Source of the DNA: Anaerolineaceae bacterium
GTDB lineage: Bacteria; Chloroflexota; Anaerolineae; Promineifilales; Promineifilaceae
NCBI GenBank assembly: GCA_002699125.1
Contig: PABI01000100.1
Span: 1 to 64,000, forward strand
DNA length: 64,000 nucleotides
Reading direction: 5' to 3'
Part shown: positions 16,265 through 25,818 of the stretch, in pieces
How the letters are laid out: each line of letters starts with the position of its first letter
How positions within the stretch are numbered: the first letter of the stretch is position 1
Notes under the pieces: model-generated
The model's input: only the letters and a program-made list of their open reading frames with translations
Told to the model about the DNA's origin: nothing
The model's database searches: none
Made by a program: the position numbers and the translations under genes

Positions 16265-17527
16265 ATGTTTTTCGATCAAGCCAAAATTTATATCCGCAGC
16301 GGCAACGGCGGCGACGGTATGTTGAGCTTCCGCCGGGAAAAGCATGTCCCCTATGGCGGTCCCGATGGCGGTGATGGTGGCGACGGCGGCGACATTGTCT
16401 TTACCGGCAGCCGTCATCTAAACAGCCTGATGCGCTTTAACCGCCAGGCCCACTTCAAGGCTGAGCACGGCACGCATGGCGGCACACAAAAGCGCAATGG
16501 TAAGCGTGGCGAAACGCTGCACATCGAGGTGCCCGAAGGCACCGTCATTCGCGATGCCGAAACAGGTGCGGTTCTGGCTGACATCACCTCCGAAGAGCAG
16601 GAGGTCACGCTATTGAAGGGAGGTAAGGGCGGCCGGGGCAACACCCATTTTACCAGCAGCGTCAACCAGGCCCCACGCATTGCCGAACGAGGCGAACCGG
16701 GCGAAGAGCTTTGGGTAACGCTGGAGCTCAAGCTCATTGCCGACGTGGGCATCGTGGGTGTGCCCAATGCAGGTAAATCAACGCTGCTTTCCGTAATCAG
16801 TGGCGCCAGGCCCAAAGTGGCCAACTATCCATTTACCACGCTGCAACCCAATTTGGGCGTGGTGGAGCTGGACGATTTCGAGTCGTTTGTGGTGGCCGAC
16901 ATCCCCGGTTTGATTGAAGGAGCCGCCAGCGGCGTCGGGCTGGGCCACGACTTTTTGCGTCATGTAGAGCGTACGCGGGTGCTCATTCATCTGTTAGATG
17001 GAGCGGCCAAGGAGCCGTTGGAAGATTGGGCGATGATCAACCAGGAGCTGGCTTTATATGACATCGCCCTGGAAAAACGGCCGCAGCTCGTCGTCCTCAA
17101 CAAGATGGATTTACCCGATGCCATCGCCTGGGAACCGCTCATCGCAGAAGAAATTAAAAAGGCCGGCTATCCATTCATGTCTATTTCGGCAGTGACGCAG
17201 GAAAACGTGCGGGACATGCTGTACCGCGTGTACCAAATGTTGCAAGAAGCGCCCGCAGGCAAAACGCGCCATGACGATGAAATAGCCGTGATTCGCGCCG
17301 AAAACGAAGAAGGGTTCACCGTGGAGCGGGAAGGTGAAGGCTGGCGCGTGCGCGGCAAGCAAATTGAGCGCGTGGCAGCCATGACCTATTTTGAGTTTGA
17401 TTCAACGCTGCTGCGCTTCCAGAAAATTTTGGAATCGATGGGTATCTCACAGGCTTTGGCTGAAGCTGGCGTAACTGTGGGTGATCCGGTTTACATTGGC
17501 GAAGAAGAGCTGGAGTGGGGTGAGTAG
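16265..17527 (+). CDS. obgE: Obg/CgtA GTPase
   Basis: A 420-residue GTPase that takes part in late 50S ribosome assembly and stress signalling. Domains: glycine-rich Obg fold (1 to about 158, with GGDGGDGGDGGDI), G domain with GVPNAGKST (G1), DIPGLIEGAA (G3) and NKMD (G4), and a C-terminal OCT domain ending near YIGEEELEWGE. It overlaps nadD by 8 nt, so the two are translationally coupled. Confidence 0.97.
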   Translation: MFFDQAKIYIRSGNGGDGMLSFRREKHVPYGGPDGGDGGDGGDIVFTGSRHLNSLMRFNRQAHFKAEHGTHGGTQKRNGKRGETLHIEVPEGTVIRDAETGAVLADITSEEQEVTLLKGGKGGRGNTHFTSSVNQAPRIAERGEPGEELWVTLELKLIADVGIVGVPNAGKSTLLSVISGARPKVANYPFTTLQPNLGVVELDDFESFVVADIPGLIEGAASGVGLGHDFLRHVERTRVLIHLLDGAAKEPLEDWAMINQELALYDIALEKRPQLVVLNKMDLPDAIAWEPLIAEEIKKAGYPFMSISAVTQENVRDMLYRVYQMLQEAPAGKTRHDDEIAVIRAENEEGFTVEREGEGWRVRGKQIERVAAMTYFEFDSTLLRFQKILESMGISQALAEAGVTVGDPVYIGEEELEWGE

Positions 17528-18143
17528 TCGGCCCAGAATCGGCTTGCTAGGAGGCACGTTTGATCCGCCACATTGGGGGCATTTGTGGCTGGCGGAGCTG
17601 GCGCGGGGGCAGCTGAAGCTGGACAACGTGCTGTTTTTGCCAGTGGGGGAACCAGTTCATAAAACGGACCGGCAGATTACGGCCGTGCCCCACCGCCTGC
17701 AAATGGTCTCCCTGGCTATCCAAAATAATCCCCACTTTGTATTAGACACAACCGACTGTGACCGCTCTGGCCCGCACACGACGGTAACTCTGCTGCCGCT
17801 GCTAAGGCAAGCATATCCAAATGCTAATTTCTGGCTGATCGTTGGTGGGGATTCTTTACGCGATTTACCCACATGGAGCCACCCGGAGCAGCTTATCAAG
17901 CTGTGCCGGCTGGCTGTGCTGCCCCGCCCCGGAACCGAGATTGATTGGGCGTTGTTGGAAACGGCCGTTCCCGGCAGCAAAACGGCCGTTGACATGTTGT
18001 CTGGGCCTACCCTTTCCATCTCGGCCACAGCAATTCGCCATTGGGTACGGCAAGGGCATGAACCTAGCTATTTGTTGCCAACGGCCGTTTCAGATTACAT
18101 TCAACAGCATCACCTGTACCATCAGGAACAGGCTGCTCTCTAA
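17520..18143 (+). CDS. nadD: Nicotinate-nucleotide adenylyltransferase
   Basis: NadD converts nicotinate mononucleotide and ATP to deamido-NAD. The frame extends to 17481, but a GTG at 17520 with GGAG just upstream places the start inside the last codons of obgE. Motifs: GLLGGTFDPPHWGHLWLAE (nucleotidyltransferase GTFDPxHxGH), the phosphate and base residues in WLIVGGDSLRDL, and ISATAIR near the C-terminus (ISxTxIR). 207 residues, normal. The obgE-nadD pairing is common in bacteria. It has three ACGGCCGT copies. Confidence 0.95.
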   Translation: MSSRPRIGLLGGTFDPPHWGHLWLAELARGQLKLDNVLFLPVGEPVHKTDRQITAVPHRLQMVSLAIQNNPHFVLDTTDCDRSGPHTTVTLLPLLRQAYPNANFWLIVGGDSLRDLPTWSHPEQLIKLCRLAVLPRPGTEIDWALLETAVPGSKTAVDMLSGPTLSISATAIRHWVRQGHEPSYLLPTAVSDYIQQHHLYHQEQAAL

Positions 18144-18337
18144 CCCTCATCCTCCGCAGGAGCTTCAGGCGCGTACCGTTTCATTTGCACCACCGGCACC
18201 TTGATTGCTTTGCGGCAGTTGATGCACTCAACTGTATGATATTTCTGTTTTTTCTCCGTAGCTTCCGCAACAGCATCTACCAAATAATCACGGCTTAAGT
18301 TGAATGATTGGCGACAATAGTTGCAACGAACGTTCAT
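18140..18337 (-). CDS. Small two-CxxC zinc-ribbon protein
   Basis: 65 residues from ATG 18337 (MNVRCNYCRQSFNLSRDY), with GGGAGAG 7 nt upstream. CNYC and, about 30 residues later, CINC would bind one zinc ion; the tail is acidic (APEAPAEDEG). It is convergent with nadD, with a 4-nt overlap of the coding ends. I know of no function; such proteins are common in Chloroflexota. The 336 bp between it and the hybrid kinase hold no gene. Confidence 0.75.
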   Translation of the reverse strand: MNVRCNYCRQSFNLSRDYLVDAVAEATEKKQKYHTVECINCRKAIKVPVVQMKRYAPEAPAEDEG

Positions 18338-18673
18338 ATTTATTCTCTCCCATATGCCCTTATGATTAAGGATCTCATTGTAGCCTTTTTCATTGGCCAC
18401 AACCAATTTCCTTGAAAGGCAACAACCGTTTCACTATCCATTTGTCCCTAAACAAAGGCCAATATCTCCCATACTTTAGGTGTTATAAGGAATGCAAGGT
18501 ATAGTCATTATATTCATTAGGTCAACTACTGCCGAAGCAAATTGACAGTTAGCTCGTGGAAAAATTTGCTTCAGCTTAACTGTTTCGCTACAGCATCACT
18601 ATCCAATAAAACTTGTTTGACGAAACACTACTTTGATTTGATTCCATAGATAGTTGGCAGGCTAACTGAATTT

Positions 18674-21634
18674 ATGCAAACGTTTCGTAACTTTTGGCGC
18701 CTTCGACTCAACGCAGCACGCAACCGGATTCTGATATTTGTGATCCTCATTGGCATCTTGCCCATGGCTTTGGTTGGTTCCTGGCTCATCGTTTTGGAAA
18801 GACGTTCGTTGCAGGCGCAAACAAACCATGAGTTGACCATTGTTGCCCAAAATTGTGCCGATCGCATGGATAGTTTTGTGGCGAACTTACTCAACAATGC
18901 TCGGGCCAGCGCAGCACTGCCGGGCCTCATTAATGAGGCACCCGAAGGCCGGGAAACGCTGTTGCAGCTGCTAAATACCCATTTTCCTGACTATGGGCAG
19001 CTGGCTCTGGTTAACCCAAGCGGGCAGCTTGAGATTGTAGCCAAACCGCAGGAAATGATTTCTGTTGATCACGTTCCCTCTTTCCAACAAGCAATTCGTA
19101 CCCAGCGACAAGCCTGGGTAATTGCGCCGGCCCCCTCCGGTAATCATCTAATAATGCACGTGCATACCCCTATTTTTGATGAGGCAGGCAACCTGGTATC
19201 GGTGTTGGGCAGCCCAATCCCGCTGGATAATTTAACCGCCGCTCTCGACAAGATCGACAGCGGCACCGCCTTTGTGCTGGATGAGACCGGGCACGTATTG
19301 CTGCATCCAGACCCGGCCCAGCTTGAAGCGCGGACTGATTTTAGCCAATTGGTTTTTGCGGAAAACGGCCGTCCCCCGCAGCAAGCCATCACCACAAACT
19401 ACAGTCGGGACGGCAATCGCTATGTGGCCAGCTATGCGCCAATCACCAGCCTGGGCTGGACGGTTGTGGTAGAGCGGTCCGAAAGCGAACTGCTCATGCC
19501 GATCACGCAGGCAACCAATCGCCTGATTTTGGGACTCGTGGCGACCGTGTTTGCCGGCCTGGCCATTACCATCCTGGTTTCGGGCCGCATGACCCGGCCC
19601 ATGCGCGACCTGGTGTTGGCAGCACAAGCCTTTGGCGAAGGCAAACCAGACCTCCCCCTGCCTCAATCCCCCTGGATCATTAGCGAGATCAGAATTCTCA
19701 TCAATACGTTTGGGCGGATGCGTACGGCCGTTACCGAACGAGAAACACATCTCCAGCGCAGCGAGTCCCGCATCCGCGCCCTGATCGACGCCATGCCAGA
19801 CACGTTACTGCGCGTTGATGCCAATCTGAACATTCTGGATGCTAAATTCCCTACCAACTCGCCGTTTAAACAGCTGCCGGGGAATCCTGTTGGCACTGAT
19901 TTGCTGGCGTATTTACGGCCGTTAGGCGACGACACCTTTATCAACCAGATTGAACAAGCGCTACAAGAAACCCAAAGCACGGGTGAAGCCCAGCTGGTAG
20001 AAAGCACACTCAGCCAGGCCGCCCAAAAATTTGACATCGAAATTCGCATTGTGCCCAACAGTGAGCAGAAAGAAGCCGTGCTCATCCTGCGCGATATTAC
20101 AGAACAGAAAGAAGCCGAAGCGTCAATTCATAAGCTGCTTTCCGCGCTGGAAGCATCAAGCGAAGGTTTGGCCATCCTGGATCAATCACAAACCTTTGTC
20201 TACGCCAATAATGCCTATGCCCAAATTAATGGGTACCCAAACCCGCAGGAACTCATCGGGCGGGGCTGGACAATTATCTACAACGCAGAACAGCAACGCA
20301 CTTTGCGCCACAACATCATTCCCAATGCCCAAGAAAACGGCGTCTGGCGCGGCGAATTTCTGGTGTCTCGGCCCGACAGCAGCAGTTACCTGCAAGAATT
20401 GGCGCTTAGCCCATTGGCCAGCGGGGAATTTGTCTGTGTCATTCGTGACATTACCGAACGGAAAAAATCAGAAGAAGCCATTCTGGAAGCGCAAAAGCTT
20501 GATAACTTAGGCCTGCTGGCCGGCGGCGTAGCCCATGATTTCAACAATCTGCTGACCGGTATATTGGGCCATTCCACATTGGCACTGGAAAATGCCAATG
20601 CCAACAGTCTGGTAAGAGAACAGTTGCAAAAAGTCGTTTCTTCCGCCAGCAAAGCAGCCGATCTTACCCGCCAGCTTTTGGCCTATGCCGGAAAGGGCGT
20701 ATTTGAAGTCCAATCCATTGATATCAACCAGCTCATCCGCGAAAATATCAGCCTTTTGGAAACGGCACTACCCAACAAAGCCGAAATTTTGCTGGATTTA
20801 GAGCCAGAGGTGCTGGCGGTTGAAGCAGACAGCGGGCAAATTCAGCAGGTTTTGATGAATCTGGTGATCAATGCGGCCGAATCCTTCGGCAAGTTCGGCG
20901 GTCAAATTCAAATTCAAACGCGTCAGTGTCCTCTCACTCAGCAATCTCTCCAGAAAGACAATCTAAATCTGCTTGGCGGTACGATATTGGAACCAGGCAA
21001 TTATGTTTGCCTCATCGTTGCCGATAACGGCTGCGGCATTGAACCCAAGCAGCTGGCCCATATTTTTGATCCGTTCTTTTCCACAAAAGATACGGGGACA
21101 GGGTTGGGCCTTTCGGCAACGTTGGGCATTATTCGGGCGCATCATGGCGGTATTCAGGTGCAAAGTGAGGTGGGCAAAGGGACACAGTTTACGGTTTACT
21201 TCAAAACATCAGACCGGCCCGCCTTGCAGCACGCACAAAAACGGCCGCGCAAAAGAACGCTATCTGGCACAGCCCTCATCATTGATGATCAAGAAACAAT
21301 TCTGGCTGTGGCTGAAGATATGCTCACCACTCGCGGGATGCGGGTAATGCTGGCAGCAAGTGGGCCACAAGCGATTGCACTTTTCCAGGAACATCATCAT
21401 GAAATTGACGTGATACTGCTCGATTTAAAAATGCCGGGCATGGGGGGCGATGAAGTGTATCCTCAGCTAAAGCAAATTGACCCCAACGCCCGCATTATCA
21501 TCGCCTCCGGCTACAGCGAACAGGAAACGTTGAACTATTTCGCCAACCACAATGAAGTTGCCTTTATTCAAAAACCATACCGATTCCAGGCTTTAGTAGA
21601 AATGGTGGCTTCTGTTTTAGAACAAACCCAATGA
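18674..21634 (+). CDS. Membrane-bound hybrid histidine kinase
   Basis: 986 residues. Transmembrane helices at about 15-37 and 277-299 bracket an extracytoplasmic Cache-like sensor. Then come HAMP (about 298-350), two PAS domains (about 368-480 and 485-605), a HisKA with VAHDFNNLLTGILGH, and a HATPase with N-box NLVINAAES, DNGCGIEP and GTGLGLSATLGI. A C-terminal receiver has phospho-Asp in ILLDLKMPGMGG and the Lys of IQKPYR. All catalytic residues are present. Phosphoryl transfer could be internal, or to an unlinked regulator such as the receiver protein at 14330. It has no adjacent response-regulator gene. Confidence 0.93.
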   Translation: MQTFRNFWRLRLNAARNRILIFVILIGILPMALVGSWLIVLERRSLQAQTNHELTIVAQNCADRMDSFVANLLNNARASAALPGLINEAPEGRETLLQLLNTHFPDYGQLALVNPSGQLEIVAKPQEMISVDHVPSFQQAIRTQRQAWVIAPAPSGNHLIMHVHTPIFDEAGNLVSVLGSPIPLDNLTAALDKIDSGTAFVLDETGHVLLHPDPAQLEARTDFSQLVFAENGRPPQQAITTNYSRDGNRYVASYAPITSLGWTVVVERSESELLMPITQATNRLILGLVATVFAGLAITILVSGRMTRPMRDLVLAAQAFGEGKPDLPLPQSPWIISEIRILINTFGRMRTAVTERETHLQRSESRIRALIDAMPDTLLRVDANLNILDAKFPTNSPFKQLPGNPVGTDLLAYLRPLGDDTFINQIEQALQETQSTGEAQLVESTLSQAAQKFDIEIRIVPNSEQKEAVLILRDITEQKEAEASIHKLLSALEASSEGLAILDQSQTFVYANNAYAQINGYPNPQELIGRGWTIIYNAEQQRTLRHNIIPNAQENGVWRGEFLVSRPDSSSYLQELALSPLASGEFVCVIRDITERKKSEEAILEAQKLDNLGLLAGGVAHDFNNLLTGILGHSTLALENANANSLVREQLQKVVSSASKAADLTRQLLAYAGKGVFEVQSIDINQLIRENISLLETALPNKAEILLDLEPEVLAVEADSGQIQQVLMNLVINAAESFGKFGGQIQIQTRQCPLTQQSLQKDNLNLLGGTILEPGNYVCLIVADNGCGIEPKQLAHIFDPFFSTKDTGTGLGLSATLGIIRAHHGGIQVQSEVGKGTQFTVYFKTSDRPALQHAQKRPRKRTLSGTALIIDDQETILAVAEDMLTTRGMRVMLAASGPQAIALFQEHHHEIDVILLDLKMPGMGGDEVYPQLKQIDPNARIIIASGYSEQETLNYFANHNEVAFIQKPYRFQALVEMVASVLEQTQ

Positions 21635-21636
21635 AT

Positions 21637-22485
21637 TCATTCGCGGGGATGATACTGCCAGCTTGCTTCACCGTAATCTAACCGGGCATTGCCCCCCAAC
21701 CCCATTAGCCAGCGCACAAACCGCGGTGCCAAAGAAAAAAGCGCAAACAGCACACCCAAATACCCCGGCACATTCACAATCGCCTTACGGCGGCGCAGCC
21801 CGCGAATGACCGCTTTGGCCACGTAAGGTGGCGTGATGTAGGGGATGATGTCGCCCAGACGCGGCATTCTGGTCGAGGATACCTGCTCGCGGAAAAAGTT
21901 TGTGCCGGCTACCGCCGCTGGGCGCACCAGCATCACGTGAATGGGCGATTTGGCCAGCTCCATTTGCAAAATTTGCACGTACCCATCCACGGCCGCTTTC
22001 ATGGCACAGTAGCCAGCCATCGTGGGCGTGATGTACAGTCGCCCGGCAGAAGAGCCCATATTAACCAAATGACCCCGTCCCGCCTGCTGCATGAGGGGCA
22101 GCACCGCCTGAATGGCGTGAACCATGCCCAGGTAGCCGACCTGCATCATTTTTTCCACATCGTCTAGAGACAGATCCTGGGCCAGCTCCCAGCGTACGTA
22201 AACCGCATTGTTGACCAGAATGTCGATACGGCCGTTCCCCGCATACACCTCTTGCACCCACGCTTCCACTGCCTCTTTATCCGCCACATCACACACTACA
22301 AAGTGAAGCTGAGCAGCCCAGGGAGAAACGGCCGCTTCGGCCTGGGCCTTTGCCAGCTGCGCTTCAGAAATGTCACAAACATGCACCTGCGCCCCATGAT
22401 CGGCCAGCGCCAGAGCAATGGCCCAGCCAATCCCCTGCGCGCCACCGGTTACCAGGGCTATCTGGCCTTCTAAAAACCCACCCAT
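21637..22485 (-). CDS. Short-chain dehydrogenase/reductase
   Basis: 282 residues from ATG 22485; the upstream alternative (GTG 22509) lies in a REP-like repeat. Classical SDR motifs: TGGAQGIGWAIA for NAD(P) binding, NNAV, catalytic Ser in GSSAG and YCAMK. The C-terminus adds about 50 residues with a hydrophobic segment, as in membrane-associated SDRs. The substrate is unknown. It is convergent with the hybrid kinase, two bases apart. Confidence 0.88.
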   Translation of the reverse strand: MGGFLEGQIALVTGGAQGIGWAIALALADHGAQVHVCDISEAQLAKAQAEAAVSPWAAQLHFVVCDVADKEAVEAWVQEVYAGNGRIDILVNNAVYVRWELAQDLSLDDVEKMMQVGYLGMVHAIQAVLPLMQQAGRGHLVNMGSSAGRLYITPTMAGYCAMKAAVDGYVQILQMELAKSPIHVMLVRPAAVAGTNFFREQVSSTRMPRLGDIIPYITPPYVAKAVIRGLRRRKAIVNVPGYLGVLFALFSLAPRFVRWLMGLGGNARLDYGEASWQYHPRE

Positions 22486-22504
22486 ACTTTTTCCAACCTT
22501 ATTT

Positions 22505-22530
22505 GTCACTCCCGCGAAGGCAGGAATGAC
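22505..22530. repeat. Short REP-like hairpin
   Basis: GTCACTCC (22505-22512) and GGAATGAC (22523-22530) pair with one mismatch around CGCGAAGGCA. It is a shortened relative of the element at 14245-14299. Confidence 0.55.
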
Positions 22531-22586
22531 AGATTAGACAATTCTATGCGTAATGATTACTCAGAAATGTGAAAGTGGCAACCGAA

Positions 22587-23120
22587 TTACCAGGAGAATT
22601 TGTAGCGAACGCCTTCTGGGGTTTTCTGTTCCTGCCAGCCAAACTGCTTGAGGTTTATATCCGCCCGGCGACCAAATGAGGTCAGCTTGCCAGCCAGCTC
22701 CGGTTGAGCATAACGGGCGGATTCAGAAAATAGTTCGTCAGGGGAAGCGTTTATTTTGTGGGCGCAATGATGATAGACGGCCAGACTCACATCGACATTG
22801 CGCTTGGGGGGAATGATGTAGTTAGAAATAACAGCCCCAACCAGACCACTCAACAGCCAGTCGCGGCTGTCTTGCCGCACGGCCAGAGTCGCCGCGCGAT
22901 GGCCATAAATGCCAAAATGGGAGCGGTGTTCCTGGGTCAGGGTTTGCTGGAACTGTTCTCGGTCAACGGCCGTTCCTCGCATAAAGCGCTCCACAATCAG
23001 CCGCATCTTTTCATCCGTCGCCGAAGGAATAGGCTCTGCGTAATAGACAACCACCTTCAGGCCAGACAAATATTGGATCGTCTCATCCACAAATGTGCGA
23101 AATGCATTGCCATTCTTCAT
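22587..23120 (-). CDS. Conserved-looking hypothetical protein
   Basis: 177 residues; I do not recognise the family. It has no signal peptide. Notable parts: a mixed N-terminal half with KVVVYYAEPIPSATDEK, then a YGHRAATLAVRQDSRDWLL segment and a short hydrophobic stretch LVGAVISNYIIPP. It starts 13 bp after the PD40 gene and is the last gene of a three-gene operon (DUF2270/DUF2179, PD40 propeller, this). Confidence 0.7.
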   Translation of the reverse strand: MKNGNAFRTFVDETIQYLSGLKVVVYYAEPIPSATDEKMRLIVERFMRGTAVDREQFQQTLTQEHRSHFGIYGHRAATLAVRQDSRDWLLSGLVGAVISNYIIPPKRNVDVSLAVYHHCAHKINASPDELFSESARYAQPELAGKLTSFGRRADINLKQFGWQEQKTPEGVRYKFSW

Positions 23121-23133
23121 TTTTCCTCCAAAT

Positions 23134-24627
23134 TCAGCGCGGACTCCAAAAGGGCATCAAGCCTTCTGCCAAGAATTGCTTCTGACCGCTCACCACGTTG
23201 ATGATGAAGATTTGGTTACGGCCGTTTTCCACCATCGGCAGCACCAGCGCACTGCTATCCGGTGACCACAGACGATGGCTCAAGGCATATTGATCGAAGA
23301 AGGGCAAAAATTGGGTGGCAAAGGTAAACGTCGGCACAAAACTAAACAACAGCCGCCCTTCATCGGTGGTCACATCATAAACCAGCAGGCGCACCCTGGG
23401 CAAATTTTGCTGACGGGCCAGCTTACCAATAACGTCTTTGTCTGTTTGCGCATTGATATCCCCCTCCCCGCTGCGAGAAATACTCAGGGCGGCTAAATAA
23501 CGGCCGTCCGGCGACCAGAAGAAGGCGACAATTGGTTCATTGCTCAGCAGGCTTACCTCGCCGGTAGCGGCATCCATCAACCGCAGTGGCCCCACAAAGC
23601 TGCTGCTGTCTGGCTCGGTGCCGTTGGTAAAGGCCAGTTGGTTAGCTGTCGGGCTCCAGGCCATGGCCACCAATCCGGCATGGCGCTGCTGCTCCATCGC
23701 CTCAGATTGGGTATCAACAATGGCCAGGCGACTGCTGCCCCCGGGAATCTCTTCGGCATAGGCCAGGTAACGGCCGTCGGCCGAAATGCCTGGTACTTGG
23801 AAGAACCCTGGCGCGGCAATGGCATCACCCGTGCCATCCCCATCCGCCGTGATCAGCTCCAGGCGAGATGCTTCCCCGGAAAAGCCGCTGTGAATCAACA
23901 TTTGCCGGCTGTCGGCAGTCCACTGCCAATAAAGCGGCCCGCCAATGGTCAACAAGCGGCTGTCGGCCGAGCCATCGGCCTGCACCAGATGCAGCCCCAT
24001 GCCATCGGGATGGCTGGCCAAAAAGCTCACCTGTTTACTGTCCGGCGACCAGTAAAGGTAAAATGGGCCTTCGCTCTGGTCAGCGTAAAGAGGTTCGGGG
24101 GCCACCTCTGTGGCGCCATCGGCCAGCACAAACAGTCCAGCCCCGGCCCGATCCACCCCGATGGCCGCAATGGAACGGCCGTCTGGCGACCAGGCGGGAA
24201 ATTGAAAACGCTGCTGGGCATTGGTCAACTGCCGTTCATCGCTGCCGTCTGGCCCCAAAGCCATGATCTGCCCTTCGTCATTGATATAAACGATGCGATT
24301 AATCGCTGTGCCATCTTGCGCAGTGGGAAGCGCCAGGGGGGTGGCGGCTGGTTCATTTTCCGTGTCGGCTTCTTCGCCGGTTAAATCAGATTCAGTGGGA
24401 ACGGCCTCCTCTGAGGCTGTCGAAGAGGCTGTGGCCTGAACAATGGGATCGGGCTCGACCGGCTCCGGCTGCTCTCGGAAGAAAAAAAACCAAATCGCCC
24501 CACTGGCAGACATGCCAATCAGGGCCAGCACAACAACCAGTGTTAAAATAATGCGACAACCACTGGGGCGATTTTGGGTCTCGGGCATCGCCACAAACGG
24601 ATCATAGCCAGGTTCAAATTCAGACAT
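23134..24627 (-). CDS. TolB-like PD40 beta-propeller protein with N-terminal membrane anchor
   Basis: 497 residues. A proline-rich cytoplasmic start is followed by one membrane helix (IILTLVVVLALIGMSASGAIWFF, in part) and an acidic low-complexity linker to about residue 100. At least six PD40 blades follow, with the hallmark W-S-P-D-G/S repeats (FPAWSPDGRSIAAIG, YWSPDSKQVSFLAS). It is probably an anchored extracytoplasmic propeller for protein or ligand binding. It lies 9 bp downstream of the DUF2270 gene. Confidence 0.85.
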   Translation of the reverse strand: MSEFEPGYDPFVAMPETQNRPSGCRIILTLVVVLALIGMSASGAIWFFFFREQPEPVEPDPIVQATASSTASEEAVPTESDLTGEEADTENEPAATPLALPTAQDGTAINRIVYINDEGQIMALGPDGSDERQLTNAQQRFQFPAWSPDGRSIAAIGVDRAGAGLFVLADGATEVAPEPLYADQSEGPFYLYWSPDSKQVSFLASHPDGMGLHLVQADGSADSRLLTIGGPLYWQWTADSRQMLIHSGFSGEASRLELITADGDGTGDAIAAPGFFQVPGISADGRYLAYAEEIPGGSSRLAIVDTQSEAMEQQRHAGLVAMAWSPTANQLAFTNGTEPDSSSFVGPLRLMDAATGEVSLLSNEPIVAFFWSPDGRYLAALSISRSGEGDINAQTDKDVIGKLARQQNLPRVRLLVYDVTTDEGRLLFSFVPTFTFATQFLPFFDQYALSHRLWSPDSSALVLPMVENGRNQIFIINVVSGQKQFLAEGLMPFWSPR

Positions 24628-24636
24628 AGCTTTCTC

Positions 24637-25722
24637 TCATGTTTCCAACGGCCGAAATCCACCGCCGCGCACATCTTCTGCCGGGGTTAAAATGACAAAC
24701 GCCTGCGGATCCGCTTGATAAACCAAGCGCTTGAGCTGCGCTTTTTGCCGTGCTTCCAGAGCACACATCAACACGCCATGTTCTTTGCCGGTGTACATCC
24801 CTTTGGCATTTATGAGCGTTACGCCACGGCCCAATTCTTTGAGGAGCAGTTGACTTACCGTCTCAATCTGATCCGAAATAACATAGGCCAACTGTTTGCG
24901 CGTATCAAAGCGCACAAATCGGGGAATATCAGTTTCAAATGTCTCCCAGGTAATGCGCCGCAGCCGCTGCAGTAAATTGTTCCAGCGTGAACCGGTGCCG
25001 GACAACACTTCGCCCTGCGTTTCACGCAAGCCGGTGGTAAATATCCCTAGGGCAATCAGGACACCATTAAAGACAAACCCGGCAGCGATGACCAGCCAGC
25101 CAGGCAGCGGCCCCATCGCCGCCCGTTCTATAAACTCGGCCATGCTGTTTACCTCTACCGGGTGCATGAACACTTTGCCAATCCAGCTGCCGGCCAAGAT
25201 CAGGAAGATGGGCGCGTAATTGCGCCGGTAACGGCGGCCCAAAGCTTCCATCAGCCCAATGGGAAAGCGCGGATTATTAAGGCTGTCAGTAATCTTGTCG
25301 GCCCAGTCAGCGTGGGGCATAAAAGGGGGTGAGAGCAAGCCAACAAAAAAGTTCTTCTCCATCACCCGCACCCGGTAAGTCCACAATTCATAATAACGGT
25401 ACCGTCGTGCTTCAATGAACAAAAAGAGCAGTACCAAAAACGAATCGATTAACAAAATCGAGGCCGTGTTCGCCGGCTCGCTAAAAACAAAGGTCAACGC
25501 TGCGCCGGTGGTAATCACCGCCCAGTTGGTCGTGGCATCCAGGCGCTGCCGCCAGGAATTGGAGCGCGACATCTCGCCACGGTAAAAATGGATCATGGCG
25601 TTGGTAAAGTTGCCGCTGTCTAGATGCTGGCCGGCAAACTCCCAAACATGCTCCAAGTCAGTATCGCCCGGTGGTGGCGGGTAGGCAAAATCAGATGTTT
25701 GCTTGTCAGGTTTTTGATCCAT
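24637..25722 (-). CDS. DUF2270 membrane protein fused to a DUF2179 domain
   Basis: 361 residues. The first 200 match what I know of DUF2270: MIHFYRGEMSRSNSWRQRLD, TTNWAVITTGAALTF, then ARRYRYYELWTYRVRVME and NYAPIFLILAGSWIGK, with about four membrane helices. The last 90 residues (QIETVSQLLLKELGRGVTLI, MYTGKEHGVLMCALEARQ) look like the cytosolic DUF2179 domain found at the end of YitT-type membrane proteins, which is thought to bind a small ligand. The fusion suggests a membrane protein gated by a cytosolic sensor (inference). It is first in a three-gene operon. Confidence 0.75.
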   Translation of the reverse strand: MDQKPDKQTSDFAYPPPPGDTDLEHVWEFAGQHLDSGNFTNAMIHFYRGEMSRSNSWRQRLDATTNWAVITTGAALTFVFSEPANTASILLIDSFLVLLFLFIEARRYRYYELWTYRVRVMEKNFFVGLLSPPFMPHADWADKITDSLNNPRFPIGLMEALGRRYRRNYAPIFLILAGSWIGKVFMHPVEVNSMAEFIERAAMGPLPGWLVIAAGFVFNGVLIALGIFTTGLRETQGEVLSGTGSRWNNLLQRLRRITWETFETDIPRFVRFDTRKQLAYVISDQIETVSQLLLKELGRGVTLINAKGMYTGKEHGVLMCALEARQKAQLKRLVYQADPQAFVILTPAEDVRGGGFRPLET

Positions 25723-25818
25723 AGCGTCCTCTTTTAATCATATCGTACCGTGTTTCCCGGGGGTCTTTATTTTAATCCAATGCCAACGTTACGGCCGTTC
25801 GTGTTAAAATTGGGCCTT

